Positions 28,979 through 38,587 of a stretch of 64,000 bases of DNA are shown here, piece after piece. The stretch spans positions 1 through 64,000 of the forward strand of contig NZ_SRLQ01000010.1 of the NCBI RefSeq assembly GCF_004745805.1, read 5' to 3'. A program made the position numbers and the translations under genes. This DNA is from Mycolicibacterium sp. CH28 (GTDB lineage: Bacteria > Actinomycetota > Actinomycetes > Mycobacteriales > Mycobacteriaceae). Each line of letters opens with the position of its first letter. Within the stretch, counting starts at the first letter, position 1. The notes beneath the pieces were generated by a model that ran no database searches, was not told where the DNA came from, and saw only the letters and a list, made by a program, of their open reading frames with translations.

Positions 28979-30198
28979 GAGCTGTAGGCCGAGTTCTCTT
29001 CGACATAGGCGTGCGACAGATCGGTGGTGCGGATGGTCGCCTGACCATCGCCGAGCTTCAGATCGACGGTGACGTCGACGTCGGCGCCCGCCAGATCCAC
29101 ATCGCGGGCGCCGGGAGCGCCAGCACCGTCGATACAGACCGGGAAGCCGTTGAACGACACCGAGATCCGCTGCGGGTCGAGCGCGAACGGCACCATGCCG
29201 ACCGCGGCCAGCACCCGGCCCCAGTTAGCGTCGGAACCGAACAGCGCCGTCTTGACCAAGCTGTCGCGGGCGATGACCCGCGCAGCGGTCACCGCGTCGT
29301 CGTCGCTGGGCGCGCCGGTGACGGTGATCGCGATCCGCTTGGTGACACCTTCGGCGTCGGCCTGCAGCTGTGCGCACAGGTCGTCGCACACCCGCAGCAC
29401 GGCGGCGTCCAGGTCTTCCTGACTGGGGGTGATCTCGCTGGCGCCGGAGGCCAGCAGCAGCACGGTGTCGTTGGTCGAGCAGCTGCCGTCGACGTCAAGA
29501 CGATCGAAGGTCTTGGCGGTCGCCCGGCGCAGCGCCGTGTCCAGCGCGGCGGAATCGGCGACGGCATCGGTGGTCAACACCACCAGCATGGTGGCCAACG
29601 AGGGGGCCAGCATGCCGGCACCCTTGGCCATGCCGCCGACCGTCCAGTTCTCCCCCGACGCGGGAGTATGGTGCAACGCAACCTGTTTGGGCACGGTGTC
29701 GGTGGTCATGATGGCGCGGGCGGCCTCTTCGCCTCCGGTGAGCCCGCCGGCGAGTTCATGGACGATCTCGGTGATGCCACTGCGCACCTTGTCCATCGGC
29801 AGCCGGTCCCCGATCAGGCCGGTCGAGCAGACCGCGACTTCGATCGGCCCGGTCTCGGTACCCCAGTCCGACAGCGCGGCGGCCAGCGCCTCGGCGGCGG
29901 CGTGGGTGTCCTGAAACCCTTCGGGTCCAGTGCAGGCGTTGGCGCCGCCCGAGTTCAGCAGGACCGCGCGCAGCCGGCCGGTGGTGAGCACCTGCTGGCT
30001 CCACTGCACCGGAGCGGCCTTGACCTGATTGCGGGTGAATACCCCGGCCGCCGCGTAGTCGGGACCTTCGCTGAACACCAAAGCCAGGTCCAGCGCACCG
30101 GACTTCTTGATGCCGGCGGCGATTCCGGTGGCACGGAATCCGGCGGGCGCGGTGACGCCCTGGTTCCGAACCAATTTCGTACTCTCCACGAGCGTCAC
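28975..30198 (-). CDS. argJ: Glutamate N-acetyltransferase / amino-acid acetyltransferase
   Basis: 407 residues. It transfers the acetyl group from acetylornithine back to glutamate and can also start the pathway. The self-cleaving nucleophile threonine is in GAGMLAPSLATMLVVLTTDA; cleavage there gives alpha and beta chains. The GTG start 30198 overlaps the argC stop by 4 bases (GTGA). Presence of ArgJ means the pathway recycles acetyl groups. Confidence 0.97.
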   Translation of the reverse strand: MTLVESTKLVRNQGVTAPAGFRATGIAAGIKKSGALDLALVFSEGPDYAAAGVFTRNQVKAAPVQWSQQVLTTGRLRAVLLNSGGANACTGPEGFQDTHAAAEALAAALSDWGTETGPIEVAVCSTGLIGDRLPMDKVRSGITEIVHELAGGLTGGEEAARAIMTTDTVPKQVALHHTPASGENWTVGGMAKGAGMLAPSLATMLVVLTTDAVADSAALDTALRRATAKTFDRLDVDGSCSTNDTVLLLASGASEITPSQEDLDAAVLRVCDDLCAQLQADAEGVTKRIAITVTGAPSDDDAVTAARVIARDSLVKTALFGSDANWGRVLAAVGMVPFALDPQRISVSFNGFPVCIDGAGAPGARDVDLAGADVDVTVDLKLGDGQATIRTTDLSHAYVEENSAYSS

Positions 30199-31244
30199 GG
30201 TGCCACTCCCACGATCGTCAGTCCGTCAGTTTCCGGCCAGCCCAGGGCGAGGTTCATCGATTGCACCGCCGCACCGGCGGTACCTTTCACGAGGTTGTCG
30301 ATCGCACACACCGCGACCAATACCCCGGCGTCGGCGTCGAGAGCCACGGCCAGCTGCGCGGCATTGCTGCCGATCACCGCGCCAGTGCGGGGCAACTGGC
30401 CCTCCGGCAGCAGGTGAATGAACGGCTCTGCGTCGTAAGCCTTTTCATATGCGGCACGGATCTGCGACAACGACGCAGTCGTGCGGGCGGTGCAGGTGGC
30501 CAGGATCCCACGTGAGGTGGGGATCAACACCGGGGTGAACGAGACGGTCACGTCCCGGTCGGTCACGGCACGCAGGCCCTGGGCGATCTCGGGGGTGTGC
30601 CGATGCGCGCCCGCGATGTTGTAGGCCCGTGCCGAGCCGATCACTTCCGAGCCCAGAAGGTCGACCTTGGCGGCCCGGCCGGCACCGGAGGTGCCGCTGA
30701 CCGCAACGACGGTGACGGCTGGCTCGACGAGATCTTCGGCGACCGCGGGCAGCAGCGCGAGCAGGGCCGCGGTCGGATAGCAGCCGGGCACCGCGACCCG
30801 GGTTGTGCCGCGCAGTTTCTCCCGACCGCCAGGCAGTTCGGGCAATCCGTAGGGCCAGCTGCCGGCGTGTGCGGAGCCGTAGAAGCGTTGCCAGTCGCCG
30901 GCGTCGGTGAGCCGGAAGTCGGCGCCGCAGTCGATGATCAGGGTGCCCTCGCCGAGTTGTTCGGCCAGCGCTGCGGAGTGGCCGTGCGGGAGCGCCAGAA
31001 ACACCACGTCGTGACCGGCCAGGATGTCCAGATCGGTGGGCTCGAGCACCCGGCCGGCCAGCGGCAGCAGGTGCGGGTGGTGTTCACCGAGATGGGTACC
31101 CGCGCTGGCGGCGGCCGTGAGCGCACCGATGCGCAGTCGGCCGTCCGCATAGGCTGGATGCCCGAGCAGAAGGCGCAGGATCTCGCCACCGGCATAGCCG
31201 CTGGCACCGGCAATCGCCACCGAAGTCACCCAGCGATTCTGCAT
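30195..31244 (-). CDS. argC: N-acetyl-gamma-glutamyl-phosphate reductase
   Basis: 349 residues. NADPH-dependent third step of arginine synthesis. It has the Rossmann motif AIAGASGYAGGEILRLL (about 9-25), the catalytic Cys in VAVPGCYPTAALLAL and the downstream HRHTPEIAQ. The start ATG 31244 gives MQNRWVTSV, matching my memory of the MQNR start of the M. tuberculosis protein. The candidate ArgR operator overlaps this codon, and there is no clear Shine-Dalgarno sequence, so a leaderless or very short leader is likely. It is the first gene of argCJBDFRGH. The frame extends 17 codons upstream without support. Confidence 0.95.
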   Translation of the reverse strand: MQNRWVTSVAIAGASGYAGGEILRLLLGHPAYADGRLRIGALTAAASAGTHLGEHHPHLLPLAGRVLEPTDLDILAGHDVVFLALPHGHSAALAEQLGEGTLIIDCGADFRLTDAGDWQRFYGSAHAGSWPYGLPELPGGREKLRGTTRVAVPGCYPTAALLALLPAVAEDLVEPAVTVVAVSGTSGAGRAAKVDLLGSEVIGSARAYNIAGAHRHTPEIAQGLRAVTDRDVTVSFTPVLIPTSRGILATCTARTTASLSQIRAAYEKAYDAEPFIHLLPEGQLPRTGAVIGSNAAQLAVALDADAGVLVAVCAIDNLVKGTAGAAVQSMNLALGWPETDGLTIVGVAP

Positions 31245-31253
31245 GGTTATGCA
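31240..31253. promoter_or_regulatory. Candidate ArgR operator (ARG box) at the argC start
   Basis: A perfect inverted repeat TGCAT-GGTT-ATGCA that includes the argC start codon (31244-31242). It closely matches the TTGCATAACGATGCAA-type operator I recall for M. tuberculosis ArgR. On the minus strand a further TGCAT half-site follows 5 bases upstream, next to TGAAT (AATGAATTTGCATACC), as expected for paired ARG boxes bound by a hexamer. Confidence 0.7.
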
Positions 31254-31354
31254 GCGGTATGCAAATTCATTCTTTTCGGCATCGTCGAGATCCACCTACT
31301 GGTGCCATCTACTCGCAAGAGTTCGCCCGTTTGTCGGTTTGGGCGAACGCTGAC

Positions 31355-33850
31355 TCAGGCTCGGAGTGCGGCGCCGAGGCGTTCGGCCGCCGCAGCCACC
31401 GCGGCATCGCGGGCGGCACTGGCCTCGTCCTCGGTCAGCGTCCGGTCCGGCGCCCGGAACCGCAGCGCCAACGTGACCGACTTGCGGTCCTCCCCGACCT
31501 GCGGGCCGGTGTAGACGTCGAACAGCGCGACGTCCTCCAACAGATCGCCGGCGCCGTCGCGAACCGCGTCGATCACCGCCTGGGCTGCGACGTCCCCGGC
31601 CACCACCAGGCTGACATCCTGGAAGACGGCCGGGAACGGCGAGACTCGAGGCGCGGGCAGGGTCTCGGTGATCGGCACACCGTCGAGGTTGATCTCGACC
31701 GCACAGGTGCCCTTCGGCAGTCCGGAACGCTCGATGACCGCGGGGTGCAACTGCCCGGCATGACCGACGACTCGGCCGGCGACGAGCACCTCGGCGCAGC
31801 GGCCCGGATGCCACGGCAGCTGCTGCGCGGCCCGCAGGGTCACCTCGACACCACAGGCCCGAGCGATCACCCGAACCGCCTCGAACGCGTCAGCGGCCTC
31901 GGCCGGGCGACCCGGTCCCCACGGCCCGCGCGGCTCGCGCAACCCGGTCAGCACGGCACCGACATGTACGGGCTGATCGGGCAGCGAGGCGTTCAGCTCC
32001 GCAATCTCATCCTCGGTCGGCCGGCGGTGCGTCGGGATCAGCTCGAGGCGCCGGGTCTGCTCGGTCGGGTGCACGACCTGCGCGATGGAGAACAGCGCGA
32101 CGTCGACGAAGCCACGGGACACGTTGCGGGACAACGCTTCCAGCAGTGCCGGCAGCAATGTCGTGGCCAGGTGTGGCCGGTCGGCTTCCAGTGGGTTGAG
32201 CACCGAGGTGGTCGCACGCCGCGGATCACCGTCCGGCAGGCCCCACGTGTCGAAAACACCGGCCGGCAGGAACGGGGTGGGCAGTACCTCGACGTATCCG
32301 GACAGGGCCAGCGACTTGCCGATGGCGCGACGGCGTTGCTGCCCCGCCGTGAGCCCGCGGCCGGCCGGCGCGGTGGGCAGCACGGAGGGGATCTTGTCCA
32401 GCCCCTCCAGCCGCAGTACCTCCTCGACCAGGTCGGCGGGCTGCACCAGATCGGGCCGCCAGCTCGGTGGGGTCACTACGAGGATGTTCGGGTCAGCCTC
32501 GTCCTCGACGACGCGGGCCCCGATCTGGGTCAGCCGGTTGAACGCGGCGCCACCTTCGTACTCGACGCCGGCCATCCGGTCGGGCAGGTCGAACCGCATC
32601 CGCACCGGGGCCGGAGACCAGTCCGCGCGGGGCGGGTCGCCCCGCCAGTCGGTCAGCCTGGGTTCGACGGTGCCGCCGGCGATCTCGGCGAGCAGCGCCG
32701 CGCAGCGATCCACCGCAGCGACCGAGATCGCCGGATCCACCGCACGCTCGTAGCGGCGACCGGCCTCGCTGACCAGGTGCAGTCGGCGGATCGTGCGTGA
32801 GACCGTCGCCGGGTCCCAGACCGCCGCCTCCAGCAGGATGTCGGTGGAGTCGTCGTCGATCTCGGTGGTGCCCGCACCCATCACGCCGCCGATCGCGGCG
32901 GTCGCGACATCGTCGACGATCAGCACGTCACCCGGATCGAGCTTGCGTTCGACGTCGTCGAGCGTGACGACGGTCTCCCCCGGCTTGGCGAACCGGACGA
33001 TGAATTCGCCGTTGATGCGGCTGCGGTCGTGGGCGTGCATCGGGTGACCGATTTCGAGCATCACGTAGTTGGTGACGTCGACCGCCGGTGAGATCGGCCG
33101 GATGCCAGAGAGCATCAGCCGCCGGCGCAGCCACCACGGAGACAGCGCCTTCGGGTCGATGCCGGTGACCGGACGCAGCGTGAACCGGCTGACACCGGTG
33201 CCGGGTTCGATGGTCACCGGCAGCGCCGGGCCCTCGGCGGGCAGCGGCGCAATATCGGCCGGATCGACGTAGTCGAGGTCGTAGGCGCAGGCGATCTCCC
33301 GGGCGATCCCGCGCACCGACATGCAGTAGCCGCGGTCCGGGGTGATCGCCAGGTCGAAGATGACGTCGTCGAGGCCGAGCACGGCGATGCCGTCCTCCCC
33401 CGGCTCGGCGGTCCCCGGCGGCAGCACCAGGATCCCGGCGTGGTCGGTGCCCAAGCCCAGCTCCGCCGCCGAGCAGATCATGCCGTCGGAGAGCCTGCCG
33501 TAGGTCTTGCGGCTGGCGATGTAGAAGTCGCCGGGCAGGGTGGTGCCGGGCAGCGCCACCACGACGGTGTCGCCGACGGCGAAGTTCGTTGCACCGCAGA
33601 CAATGTCGCGATCCTGCGATTCACCGACGTCGACCTTGCACGCCCTGATGGGCTTCTTGAACTCGGTGAGCTCCTCGATCGAGGTGACTCGCCCGACGGT
33701 GAGCGGTCCACTCACCGGCCCCAGGGTGATGATGTCCTCGACCTCGTGGCCGACCCGGATCAAGGCCTGTTCCAGGTCGTGCGGCGGCACGTCCCAGCCG
33801 GGGGCACCGTGCTGAACGACCTCGCGTAACCAGCTATAGGGAAGGCGCAT
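31355..33850 (-). CDS. pheT: Phenylalanyl-tRNA synthetase beta subunit
   Basis: 831 residues, the usual length. Domains in order are: an N-terminal tRNA-binding (EMAP-like) region (about 40-150, with VGRVTSIEEL and GATNFAVGDTVVVALPG), the B3/B4 editing region (about 215-400), B5 (about 410-490, VTLDDVERKLDPGD), a catalytic-like core with VLPTPFLPAGVFD, and a C-terminal FDX-ACB anticodon-binding domain (about 735-831, FPAVFQDVSLVV). It pairs with PheS as an (alpha-beta)2 enzyme. ATG 33850 shares one base with the pheS stop (TGATG). Confidence 0.96.
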   Translation of the reverse strand: MRLPYSWLREVVQHGAPGWDVPPHDLEQALIRVGHEVEDIITLGPVSGPLTVGRVTSIEELTEFKKPIRACKVDVGESQDRDIVCGATNFAVGDTVVVALPGTTLPGDFYIASRKTYGRLSDGMICSAAELGLGTDHAGILVLPPGTAEPGEDGIAVLGLDDVIFDLAITPDRGYCMSVRGIAREIACAYDLDYVDPADIAPLPAEGPALPVTIEPGTGVSRFTLRPVTGIDPKALSPWWLRRRLMLSGIRPISPAVDVTNYVMLEIGHPMHAHDRSRINGEFIVRFAKPGETVVTLDDVERKLDPGDVLIVDDVATAAIGGVMGAGTTEIDDDSTDILLEAAVWDPATVSRTIRRLHLVSEAGRRYERAVDPAISVAAVDRCAALLAEIAGGTVEPRLTDWRGDPPRADWSPAPVRMRFDLPDRMAGVEYEGGAAFNRLTQIGARVVEDEADPNILVVTPPSWRPDLVQPADLVEEVLRLEGLDKIPSVLPTAPAGRGLTAGQQRRRAIGKSLALSGYVEVLPTPFLPAGVFDTWGLPDGDPRRATTSVLNPLEADRPHLATTLLPALLEALSRNVSRGFVDVALFSIAQVVHPTEQTRRLELIPTHRRPTEDEIAELNASLPDQPVHVGAVLTGLREPRGPWGPGRPAEAADAFEAVRVIARACGVEVTLRAAQQLPWHPGRCAEVLVAGRVVGHAGQLHPAVIERSGLPKGTCAVEINLDGVPITETLPAPRVSPFPAVFQDVSLVVAGDVAAQAVIDAVRDGAGDLLEDVALFDVYTGPQVGEDRKSVTLALRFRAPDRTLTEDEASAARDAAVAAAAERLGAALRA

Positions 33851-34899
33851 CAGACCCCGACCCCGACCCCGAACGGTAGCGAGAACCGCACGTCGCCCTC
33901 GACCATGTCGCGCATGTCGGGGATGCCATTGCGGAACTGCAGGGTGCGCTCCAGGCCCATGCCGAACGCGAAGCCTGAGTAGACCGCCGGGTCGATACCG
34001 GCAGCGCGCAACACATTCGGGTTGACCATGCCGCAGCCACCCCACTCGACCCAGCCGGCTCCGCCCTTCTTGTTGGGAAACCAGATGTCCACCTCGGCCG
34101 ACGGTTCGGTGAACGGGAAGAAATGCGGGCGCATGCGGGTGCGTGCGCCGGGGCCGAACTCCGAGCGGGCAAACGCATCCAGCGTGCCGCGCAGATGCGC
34201 CATGGTCAGACCTCGATCGACAGCGAGGCCTTCGACCTGGTGGAAGACCGGGGTGTGGGTGGCATCGAGCTCGTCGGTGCGGAAGGTACGCCCGATCGAG
34301 ACGATGTAGACCGGCAGCTCACGGTCCAACAGGGTGCGGACCTGAACTGGCGAGGTGTGGGTGCGCAGCAGCTGCCGTGATCCCTCCGGAGCGATGTGGA
34401 AGGTGTCCGATTCGCTGCGGGCCGGATGGTCGGGCGGGAAGTTCAGCGCATCGAAGTTGAACTGCTCGGTCTCCACCTCGGGACCTTCGGCCAGCTCCCA
34501 GCCCATCGCGACGAACGTATCGGCGATGTGCTCGGCCAGGATCGTGATCGGATGACGCGCGCCGATGGGCTGGCGGGTCGAGGGCAGCGTGACGTCGATG
34601 GCCTCGGCCACCAGCACCGCCGCGTCACGTTCGGCCCGCAGTGCCGCCAAGCGTTCGTCATAGCTGCGCTGGGCGTCTGCGCGGGCGACGTTGACCAGCT
34701 TGCCGGCCTCGGCCCGATCTGCCTTGGGCAGGGTCGCCAGTGCCTGGCGGGCCACGGCCAGCGGGGCCCGGTCGCCGAGGTGTTCGGTCTTGGCACGGGC
34801 CAGCGCATCGAGGTCGGCGGCCAGTTCAAAGGCATGCCGGGCCGCGCTGACGGCCTTGGTCAACGATTCCTGCGACAAGTCGACGGGTTGCTCACCCAC
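33850..34899 (-). CDS. pheS: Phenylalanyl-tRNA synthetase alpha subunit
   Basis: 349 residues. An N-terminal coiled-coil (about 1-90) is followed by the class II catalytic core: GWELAEGPEVETEQFNFDAL, motif 2 GRTFRTDELDATHTPVFHQ and motif 3 SGFAFGMGLERTLQFR. The GTG start 34899 has AAAGGAGA about 11 bases upstream; a second GTG at 34895 is out of frame. Upstream on the minus strand a TATGAT hexamer (34966-34961) is a good -10 candidate, giving a leader of about 55 bases. It is the first gene of pheST and lies upstream of the arg operon on the same strand. Confidence 0.95.
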   Translation of the reverse strand: MGEQPVDLSQESLTKAVSAARHAFELAADLDALARAKTEHLGDRAPLAVARQALATLPKADRAEAGKLVNVARADAQRSYDERLAALRAERDAAVLVAEAIDVTLPSTRQPIGARHPITILAEHIADTFVAMGWELAEGPEVETEQFNFDALNFPPDHPARSESDTFHIAPEGSRQLLRTHTSPVQVRTLLDRELPVYIVSIGRTFRTDELDATHTPVFHQVEGLAVDRGLTMAHLRGTLDAFARSEFGPGARTRMRPHFFPFTEPSAEVDIWFPNKKGGAGWVEWGGCGMVNPNVLRAAGIDPAVYSGFAFGMGLERTLQFRNGIPDMRDMVEGDVRFSLPFGVGVGV

Positions 34900-35050
34900 G
34901 CGGCGAGACTCTCCTTTTGGCTGCCGGGCTGTTCGCGGCACGGATGCGACGCAAGTGACGATCATAGGTGATGCCACAATGACGCCTCGCAGGCATTTCG
35001 CCCCGCCGGGCGCCAGGCAGCGACCGAGTTCTAACTCACGAGGATGTCCG

Positions 35051-36631
35051 ATGCTCAGAGCCCTCGCCGTCGCCGCTGTCTGGGTCGCCGCTATGGCCGC
35101 CGCCGCACTGGCGGTCTCGTTCAGTCCCTGGTGGTGGCTGGCGGCGGTGGTAGTCGCCGCCGCCGCGGCCCTGGGCACCTGGGATCTGCTGCAGACGGAG
35201 CACACGATCCTTCGGGCGTACCCGGTGCTCGGCCACGCCCGATTCCTGGCCGAAGCGCTGCGCCCGGAGATCCGGCAGTACTTCATCGAGTCGAACACCG
35301 AGGCCAGCCCGTTCGATCGAGAGACCCGCGACATGGTCTACGAGCGGGCCAAGGGCACCAAGAGCGACGAGCCGTTCGGCACCGAACGCAACGTCAACGC
35401 GCTGGGCTATGAGTTCCTGCGCCATTCGCTGCGCGCCCGCATGGCGACCGAGCAGGCGCCGCGGGTGCGGCTGGGTGGGCCGGAGTGCGCCCTCCCCTAC
35501 GACATCGCACTACTGAACGTCTCGGCGATGAGCTTCGGTGCGCTGTCCGGCAAAGCCATCGAGGCACTCAATGGCGGCGCCGCCCGCGGCGGGTTCGCCC
35601 ACGACACCGGCGAAGGGGCGATCAGCCCGTATCACCTCAAGCACGGGGGCGACCTGATCTGGGAGATCGGCTCCGGCTATTTCGGCTGCCGCGACGCCGA
35701 CGGACGCTTTGATGCGGCGCTGTTCGAGGAGAAGGCCAACCTGCCGTCGGTGAAGGCCGTCTCGATCAAGCTGTCCCAGGGCGCCAAGCCGGGTCTCGGC
35801 GGGGTGCTACCCGGCGCCAAGGTGACCGCGGAGATCGCCGCGACCCGTGGTGTGCCGATCGGGCAGACCGTGGTGTCCCCGCCCGCGCACACCGCGTTTC
35901 ACACCCCGCTGGAGTTCATGCATTTCATCACGACCCTGCGCGCCCTGTCCGGCGGCAAGCCGATCGGGTTCAAGCTGTGCATCGGCGCGCGCACCGAGTT
36001 CCTGTCCATCTGCAAAGCGATGCTGCACACCGGCATCACGCCGGATTTCATCATCGTCGACGGCTCCGAGGGCGGAACAGGCGCTGCGCCACAAGAATTC
36101 GAGGACCACGTCGGCATGCCGCTGACCGAGGGCCTGATGCTGGTCCACAACTGTCTGGTTGGCACCGGGCTGCGGCGCCACATCAGGATCGGCGCGTCGG
36201 GCAAGGTGGCCAGCGGGGTGGACATCGTGACCCGGATCTGCCAGGGCGCGGACTTCACGTTGTCGGCGCGCGCAATGATGTTCGCGGTCGGCTGCATCCA
36301 GGCGATGAAGTGCAACACCAACAAGTGTCCAACCGGGGTGGCCACCCAGGACGCCGGGCTGGTGCGGGCGCTGTATGTCCCCGACAAGATCGAGCGGGTG
36401 GCCAACTTCCAGCGGGCCACGGTGGCCAGCGCGGCCCAGATCGTCGCATCAATGGGGCTCGACGGATTCGACGAGCTGGAACCCTCGATGCTGAACCGCC
36501 GCATCGACTCTCACCGCACCCGCACCTACGCCGAGATCTACGAGTGGCTGATGCCCGGAGAGCTACTCGAGGATCCGCCCGAGACTTGGCGTTCGGATTG
36601 GATCGAGGCGTGCGCCGAGGAGTTTCGCTAA
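35051..36631 (+). CDS. FMN-binding glutamate synthase-family protein with membrane anchor
   Basis: 526 residues. Two hydrophobic segments at the N-terminus (about 3-20 and 24-45) are followed by a glutamate-synthase central domain: GEGAISPYHLKHGGDLIWEIG, SIKLSQGAKPGLGGVLPG, IIVDGSEGGTGAAP and the cysteine-containing MKCNTNKCPTGVATQD. No amidotransferase domain is present, so it is a stand-alone flavoenzyme rather than full GltB. The natural reaction is unknown. ATG 35051 has GAGG at 35040-35043. An upstream in-frame ATG at 34980 would add a basic leader. It is divergent from pheS and is absent, as far as I recall, from this position in M. tuberculosis. Confidence 0.85.
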   Translation: MLRALAVAAVWVAAMAAAALAVSFSPWWWLAAVVVAAAAALGTWDLLQTEHTILRAYPVLGHARFLAEALRPEIRQYFIESNTEASPFDRETRDMVYERAKGTKSDEPFGTERNVNALGYEFLRHSLRARMATEQAPRVRLGGPECALPYDIALLNVSAMSFGALSGKAIEALNGGAARGGFAHDTGEGAISPYHLKHGGDLIWEIGSGYFGCRDADGRFDAALFEEKANLPSVKAVSIKLSQGAKPGLGGVLPGAKVTAEIAATRGVPIGQTVVSPPAHTAFHTPLEFMHFITTLRALSGGKPIGFKLCIGARTEFLSICKAMLHTGITPDFIIVDGSEGGTGAAPQEFEDHVGMPLTEGLMLVHNCLVGTGLRRHIRIGASGKVASGVDIVTRICQGADFTLSARAMMFAVGCIQAMKCNTNKCPTGVATQDAGLVRALYVPDKIERVANFQRATVASAAQIVASMGLDGFDELEPSMLNRRIDSHRTRTYAEIYEWLMPGELLEDPPETWRSDWIEACAEEFR

Positions 36632-36710
36632 GAGTCGACGATGCCGCCGAGGGACGAGGCGGATCCTGCGCACATTGCCATGCCTGAATCAAATCCCAAG
36701 GAGCCCTCTC

Positions 36711-37457
36711 GTGGACCTTCCACGCATCTTCACCATTCGCGAAAGCAGCCACCGTATTCACAACCCTTTCACCTCTAGCAAGCTCGCTACCCTCGGGCGG
36801 GCGCTGCACCTGGAACCGGGAACGTCCGTGCTCGATCTCGCCAGCGGGTCTGGCGAACTGCTCTGCACGTGGGCCCGCGACCACCGCGTCACCGGGACCG
36901 GGGTGGACATCAGCACGGTGTTCACCGAGCAGGCCCGTCTCCGCGCCACTGAACTCGGCGTCGCCGATCAGGTCACCTTCATCCACGCCGATGCCGCCGG
37001 CTTCGTCGCGGGCACGCCGGTCGATCTCGCCGCGTGCGTCGGCGCCACCTGGATCGCCGGCGGCGTGGCCGGCACCGTGGAGCTGCTGAACAGAAGCCTC
37101 CGCCCGCGCGGCTTGATGCTGATCGGTGAGCCGTACTGGCGTCGGGAGGTGCCCGACCAACAGACCGCGAAAGCCTGCGGTGCGAGCGGCAAGGACGACT
37201 TCCTGCTGCTACCGGAGCTGGTCGAACAGTTCGGCGAACTCGGGTTGGACGTCGTGGAGATGGTGTTGGCCGACCAGGACAGCTGGGACCGCTACCAGGC
37301 GGCGCAGTGGTTCAACCTACGTCGTTGGCTCGACGACAACCCCGACGACGACCTGGCCGCCGACGTGCGGGCGGAGCTCACCACCGAACCCGCCCGCTAC
37401 ACGCGCTACCAGCGTGAGTATCTCGGTTGGGGAGTTTTCGCACTGATGGGCCGCTGA
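36711..37457 (+). CDS. SAM-dependent methyltransferase
   Basis: 248 residues. Class I methyltransferase with motif I VLDLASGSGELLC (about 38-50), the acidic residue of strand 2 in GTGVDIS, and the later GLMLIGEPYWRR. The C-terminal part is rich in acidic and aromatic residues (DDNPDDDLAADVRAEL). It resembles small-molecule methyltransferases; the substrate is unknown. The start GTG 36711 has AAGGAG about 7 bases upstream. It follows the flavoprotein gene by 79 bases on the same strand and converges on ssuD. Confidence 0.85.
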   Translation: MDLPRIFTIRESSHRIHNPFTSSKLATLGRALHLEPGTSVLDLASGSGELLCTWARDHRVTGTGVDISTVFTEQARLRATELGVADQVTFIHADAAGFVAGTPVDLAACVGATWIAGGVAGTVELLNRSLRPRGLMLIGEPYWRREVPDQQTAKACGASGKDDFLLLPELVEQFGELGLDVVEMVLADQDSWDRYQAAQWFNLRRWLDDNPDDDLAADVRAELTTEPARYTRYQREYLGWGVFALMGR

Positions 37458-37474
37458 CCGGGCATGAGCGCGGG

Positions 37475-38572
37475 TCAGCTGGCCAGCACTCCCTTGGCGC
37501 GCAGGATCGGGAACACGCCTTCGGCGAACCAGTAGGCCTCTTCCAGGTGCGGGTAGCCGGACAGGATGAACTCGTCGAAGCCGACCGAGTGGTACTCCCA
37601 GATGAGATTGGCGACCTCTTCGTGGCTGCCGACCAGGGCCGTGCCCGCGCCCCCGCGAACAAGTCCGACGCCGGCCCAGAGGTTCGGATAGATCTCCAGC
37701 TTGTCCACGCGCCCACCGTGCAGCGCGGTCATCCGGCGCTGGCCCTCGGAGTCCGAGCGCGAATGCAACGCGGTGGCCTGTTCGATCTGCTCGGGCGTCA
37801 GCTCTTTCACCAGTTCCTCGGCAACCGCCCACGCGGCAGCGGAGGTATCACGGGTGATGGTGTGCAACCGAATGCCGAAGCGCAGATTGCGACCGCGTGC
37901 CTCGGCAAGCTGTCGCACCTCGTTGATCTTGGCCGCCGCGGCCTGCGGGGGTTCACCCCAGGTCAGGTATACGTCGACGTGCTCGGCCGCGATCGGCAAC
38001 GCCGCTGCCGACGAGCCGCCAAAGTAGAACTCCGGCAACGGATTCGGCGGTGTGGATACCCGGCCGTCGGCGACCTTGTAGTACTCCCCCTCGAAGTCGA
38101 ACGAGTCCTGACCCCAGATCGACTTCACGATATGCAGGAACTCGCCAGTCCGGGCGTAGCGTTCGTCGTGGCTGAGCCAATCGCCGAAACGCCGCTGCTC
38201 GGAGTCGTCGCCACCGCTCACGACATTGAGCAGCAGACGGCCTTCGGAGAACCGCTGGAAGGTTGCGGCCTGCTGCGCGGCCAGCGTCGGCGGAATCAGA
38301 CCCGGCCGGAAAGCCACCAGGAACTTCAGCCGCTCGGTCTCGGCGAGCAGCGTCGAGGCCGTCAACCACGCGTCCTCGCACCAGGTTCCGGTCGGCGTCA
38401 ACACCCCTTCGAAGCCCAGCCGGTCGGCCGCTCGCGCCACCTCGGCCAGGTACCTACGGGTCGGTGCACGGTATCCATCCGGAATCGTGTGGTGCGACGA
38501 CGCATGCGATGCCCCCACGATTGACCGACTGTCGCCGTTGGTGGGCAGGAACCAGAAGAACTTTGCGGGCAC
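37475..38572 (-). CDS. ssuD: FMNH2-dependent alkanesulfonate monooxygenase
   Basis: 365 residues of the luciferase-like family. It oxidises alkanesulfonates to aldehyde and sulfite with reduced flavin from a separate reductase. Diagnostic segments are KFFWFLPTNGDSRS at the start, TWCEDAWLTASTLL, LLLNVVSGGDD and EFILSGYPHLEEAYWF near the end. GTG start 38572. It is the last gene of ssuCBAD, 15 bases downstream of the binding protein. No flavin reductase gene (ssuE) is next to it. Confidence 0.93.
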   Translation of the reverse strand: MPAKFFWFLPTNGDSRSIVGASHASSHHTIPDGYRAPTRRYLAEVARAADRLGFEGVLTPTGTWCEDAWLTASTLLAETERLKFLVAFRPGLIPPTLAAQQAATFQRFSEGRLLLNVVSGGDDSEQRRFGDWLSHDERYARTGEFLHIVKSIWGQDSFDFEGEYYKVADGRVSTPPNPLPEFYFGGSSAAALPIAAEHVDVYLTWGEPPQAAAAKINEVRQLAEARGRNLRFGIRLHTITRDTSAAAWAVAEELVKELTPEQIEQATALHSRSDSEGQRRMTALHGGRVDKLEIYPNLWAGVGLVRGGAGTALVGSHEEVANLIWEYHSVGFDEFILSGYPHLEEAYWFAEGVFPILRAKGVLAS

Positions 38573-38587
38573 GAGGGCTCCTTGGTC

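Noticed and set aside
34899..35050. Phenylalanine attenuator or T-box upstream of pheS
   Set aside because: No Phe-codon run, T-box core or terminator/antiterminator pair was found in the leader of about 55 bases.
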